Below are positions 62,808 through 64,000 of a DNA stretch of 64,000 nt, in pieces. Location: NCBI GenBank assembly GCA_029204225.1, contig MU832642.1, forward strand, positions 1-64,000, written 5' to 3'. Source of the stretch: Diphasiastrum complanatum. Lineage: Eukaryota > Streptophyta > Lycopodiopsida > Lycopodiales > Lycopodiaceae. A model generated the notes under the pieces. The model made no database searches, was not told where the DNA came from, and saw nothing but the letters and a program-made list of their open reading frames with translations. Each line of letters starts with the position of its first letter. Positions within the stretch are counted from its first letter, which is position 1. A program made the translations under genes and the position numbers.

Positions 62808-64000
62808 GTCACCTTCAAAACCATTTTTGAGAGAATTCTATCAAGTTAGTTTAAGTCTATAAGAATTTATTATGTTCTGTTTTTCTGTCAAAAAGCTTCT
62901 TGATGAAATTTACTATTTTGTTGTAGAAATTTACCCAAGTAGGAAGATAAGACCGAAGGAGATATGCATATTGACTAGAGGGTTTTGAACTGCTTCTATG
63001 AGCAATATCGAGCTTTATCATCTGAACTAGTAAATGTTCTCTCTTGTATAGTTGGTTGTGTTGATGATTTTAGGACATTTTCTTGAAAAATTATAAACCC
63101 ACTTCTACCAAACTGGTTTTGGATCATGTGGAGGAAGGGAAGTGGTAGAAAATATAGGTACAATGAATCTCGATTCAAAGGGTTTCAAGCTCTTTTTAAG
63201 CTTTTCATTTTGATGCAAGATTACTCCAATCCATTACTTGAACCTTGTTTGGATAAATTTTCAAGTGTAGCATTCAATGCTATACTCTTTGGAAGCCAAG
63301 GAGTGCATGAGAGTAACATTAAGGTGCCTTATGCAAAATCTATGCTAAAAGCGCTTGATTGTCACTATATTTCAGATGGATTTCTTTTGTTCTTTGCTCA
63401 ATTCGAATCTTTCAAAACGTTTTCAAATTTTCCAATCTCGAGGAAGATCGTGCTATGTTCAAAATTCAAATATAATGATGACTATGGTCCTCAAGAGCTA
63501 GGCATAGGACAAACCAACCCAACTAAATGTGTATGAACCTATCACACACACATCCTTGTGCTATGAGGTTACTAATGAACACTCAAGCCACAATTAGGCT
63601 CCTAGCAATGGCATCTTATATTGCCAAAGCTCTCTCAGGATGTGATTTAAGCCTAAAGTTTGAGTAGATAGCAAAGATCATAAGAGCATCAAGAAAGCAA
63701 TGATGACATTTATTTATAACACTAGGGCAAGCTATTCCCTTTTTTTGAGTCAACCAGCCTAAGACAACTCTCTTGTACTCATTGAAAGTTTCTAAATATG
63801 ATACACAAATAATATTGGCTTGTATTGACTAATTAGAGTCCATATGGTCTCCTAACCAGTGCCTAAGGTCTCTTAACGTGTGGTTAGAACTTGTTAATTG
63901 GGGTTGACCAAGGTCATGACAATTGTTTTCTTTGATTGCAACATCCATGCTCATTAAAGCTCATAATCTATTAGTGACCATATCTATGATACGGTTTGTT
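62808..64000. other. Intron start, nothing recognised
   Basis: AT-rich sequence. A 136-codon open frame at 63126-63536 (+) has no recognisable family and no PUL similarity. It could be chance or part of an unknown decayed element. Confidence 0.45.

Larger units (their letters stand above)
54960..60300 (-). mobile_element. Gypsy-2, nested Ty3/gypsy lacking its 3' end
   Basis: In minus-strand order: a likely 5' LTR (59522 to about 60300) with a TATA box (rc of CTATAAATACC near 59669), a primer site variant TGGTATCATAGC at 59505-59516, a leader with three tandem units (58993-59210), a Gag-protease frame (56937-58757), RT with two internal deletions, RNase H and integrase (to 55151). No 3' LTR follows; gypsy-1 sequence resumes within about 200 bp. 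It is therefore a 3'-truncated insertion or a recombinant. Confidence 0.8.
51292..60920 (-). mobile_element. Ty3/gypsy chromovirus-type element (gypsy-1) with a second gypsy nested inside
   Basis: LTRs at 51292-51739 and 60474-60920, a primer site TGGTATCAGAGCC at 60459-60471 and a polypurine tract AAGGAAGAGGGAA at 51740-51752. Pol remains at 51767-54940 (RT, RNase H, integrase, chromodomain). Gag and protease are missing, and 54960-60300 is instead occupied by a different gypsy. Flanks CAGGG and CAAGG (51287-51291, 60921-60925) are a probable 5-bp duplication with one change. By eye the LTRs differ at some two to three dozen positions, so the insertion is not recent. Confidence 0.85.

Noticed and set aside
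63126-63536. 136-codon open frame as the next PLAA exon or a separate gene
   Set aside because: No PUL similarity, no matching phase or acceptor, and no known family. Left as unknown.

Overview
The window reads as nuclear DNA from a plant with a large, transposon-rich genome. The evidence is a plant-type PLAA/DOA1 (Cdc48/p97 cofactor) gene with very long introns, Ty1/copia and Ty3/gypsy elements primed by initiator tRNA-Met (sites of the type TGGTATCAGAGC), a chromodomain gypsy element, L1-like LINEs with ORF1 and ORF2, and short TTTAGGG runs. The species cannot be fixed by eye. Intron size would suit a fern, a gymnosperm or a large angiosperm genome.

The host gene is on the + strand. Eight exons (2088-2160, 2288-2347, 4917-5063, 27708-27749, 39020-39075, 50538-50621, 50807-50972, 62730-62807) sit on GT-AG boundaries, have mutually compatible phases and join into 235 uninterrupted codons. 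They encode the linker after the WD40 propeller, the whole PFU ubiquitin-binding domain and the first part of the PUL domain. The WD40 exons would lie to the left and the rest of PUL to the right. Four introns exceed 11 kb, and one is 22.6 kb.

The 22.6-kb intron (5064-27707) holds a head-to-tail chain of L1-like LINEs, all antisense to the host gene. Each element begins in the (TC)n tail of the one before it. In minus-strand order they are a tail-only fragment (27.0 kb), LINE-1b (24.1-26.95 kb), LINE-4 (interrupted by a copia element that has lost its reverse transcriptase, and carrying an internal inversion), LINE-3, LINE-2 (endonuclease deleted, RT open) and LINE-1a (6.0-10.9 kb, both ORFs intact). 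Most tails share a hairpin whose stem sequence changes but whose pairing is kept. This suggests an RNA structure recognised by the RT and an affinity for (TC)n/(GA)n targets.

The 11.3-kb intron (27750-39019) holds a deleted LINE, an LTR relic, a tRNA-derived short retroposon with a 14-bp target duplication, and a decayed LTR element (31131-37682, duplication ATGTC) that itself contains a hAT-like MITE rich in AACCGT palindromes. The 11.5-kb intron (39076-50537) holds a LINE tail, a copia RT scrap, several LTR relics with primer sites, and about 6 kb of decayed LINEs in tandem. The 11.8-kb intron (50973-62729) holds a chromovirus-type gypsy (51292-60920) with a second, 3'-truncated gypsy inside it. 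A tandem repeat at its right edge preserves what looks like the unoccupied insertion site.

The only gene that appears to serve the plant is PLAA. LINE-1a looks intact enough to have been recently mobile. Everything else recognised is relic or non-autonomous.
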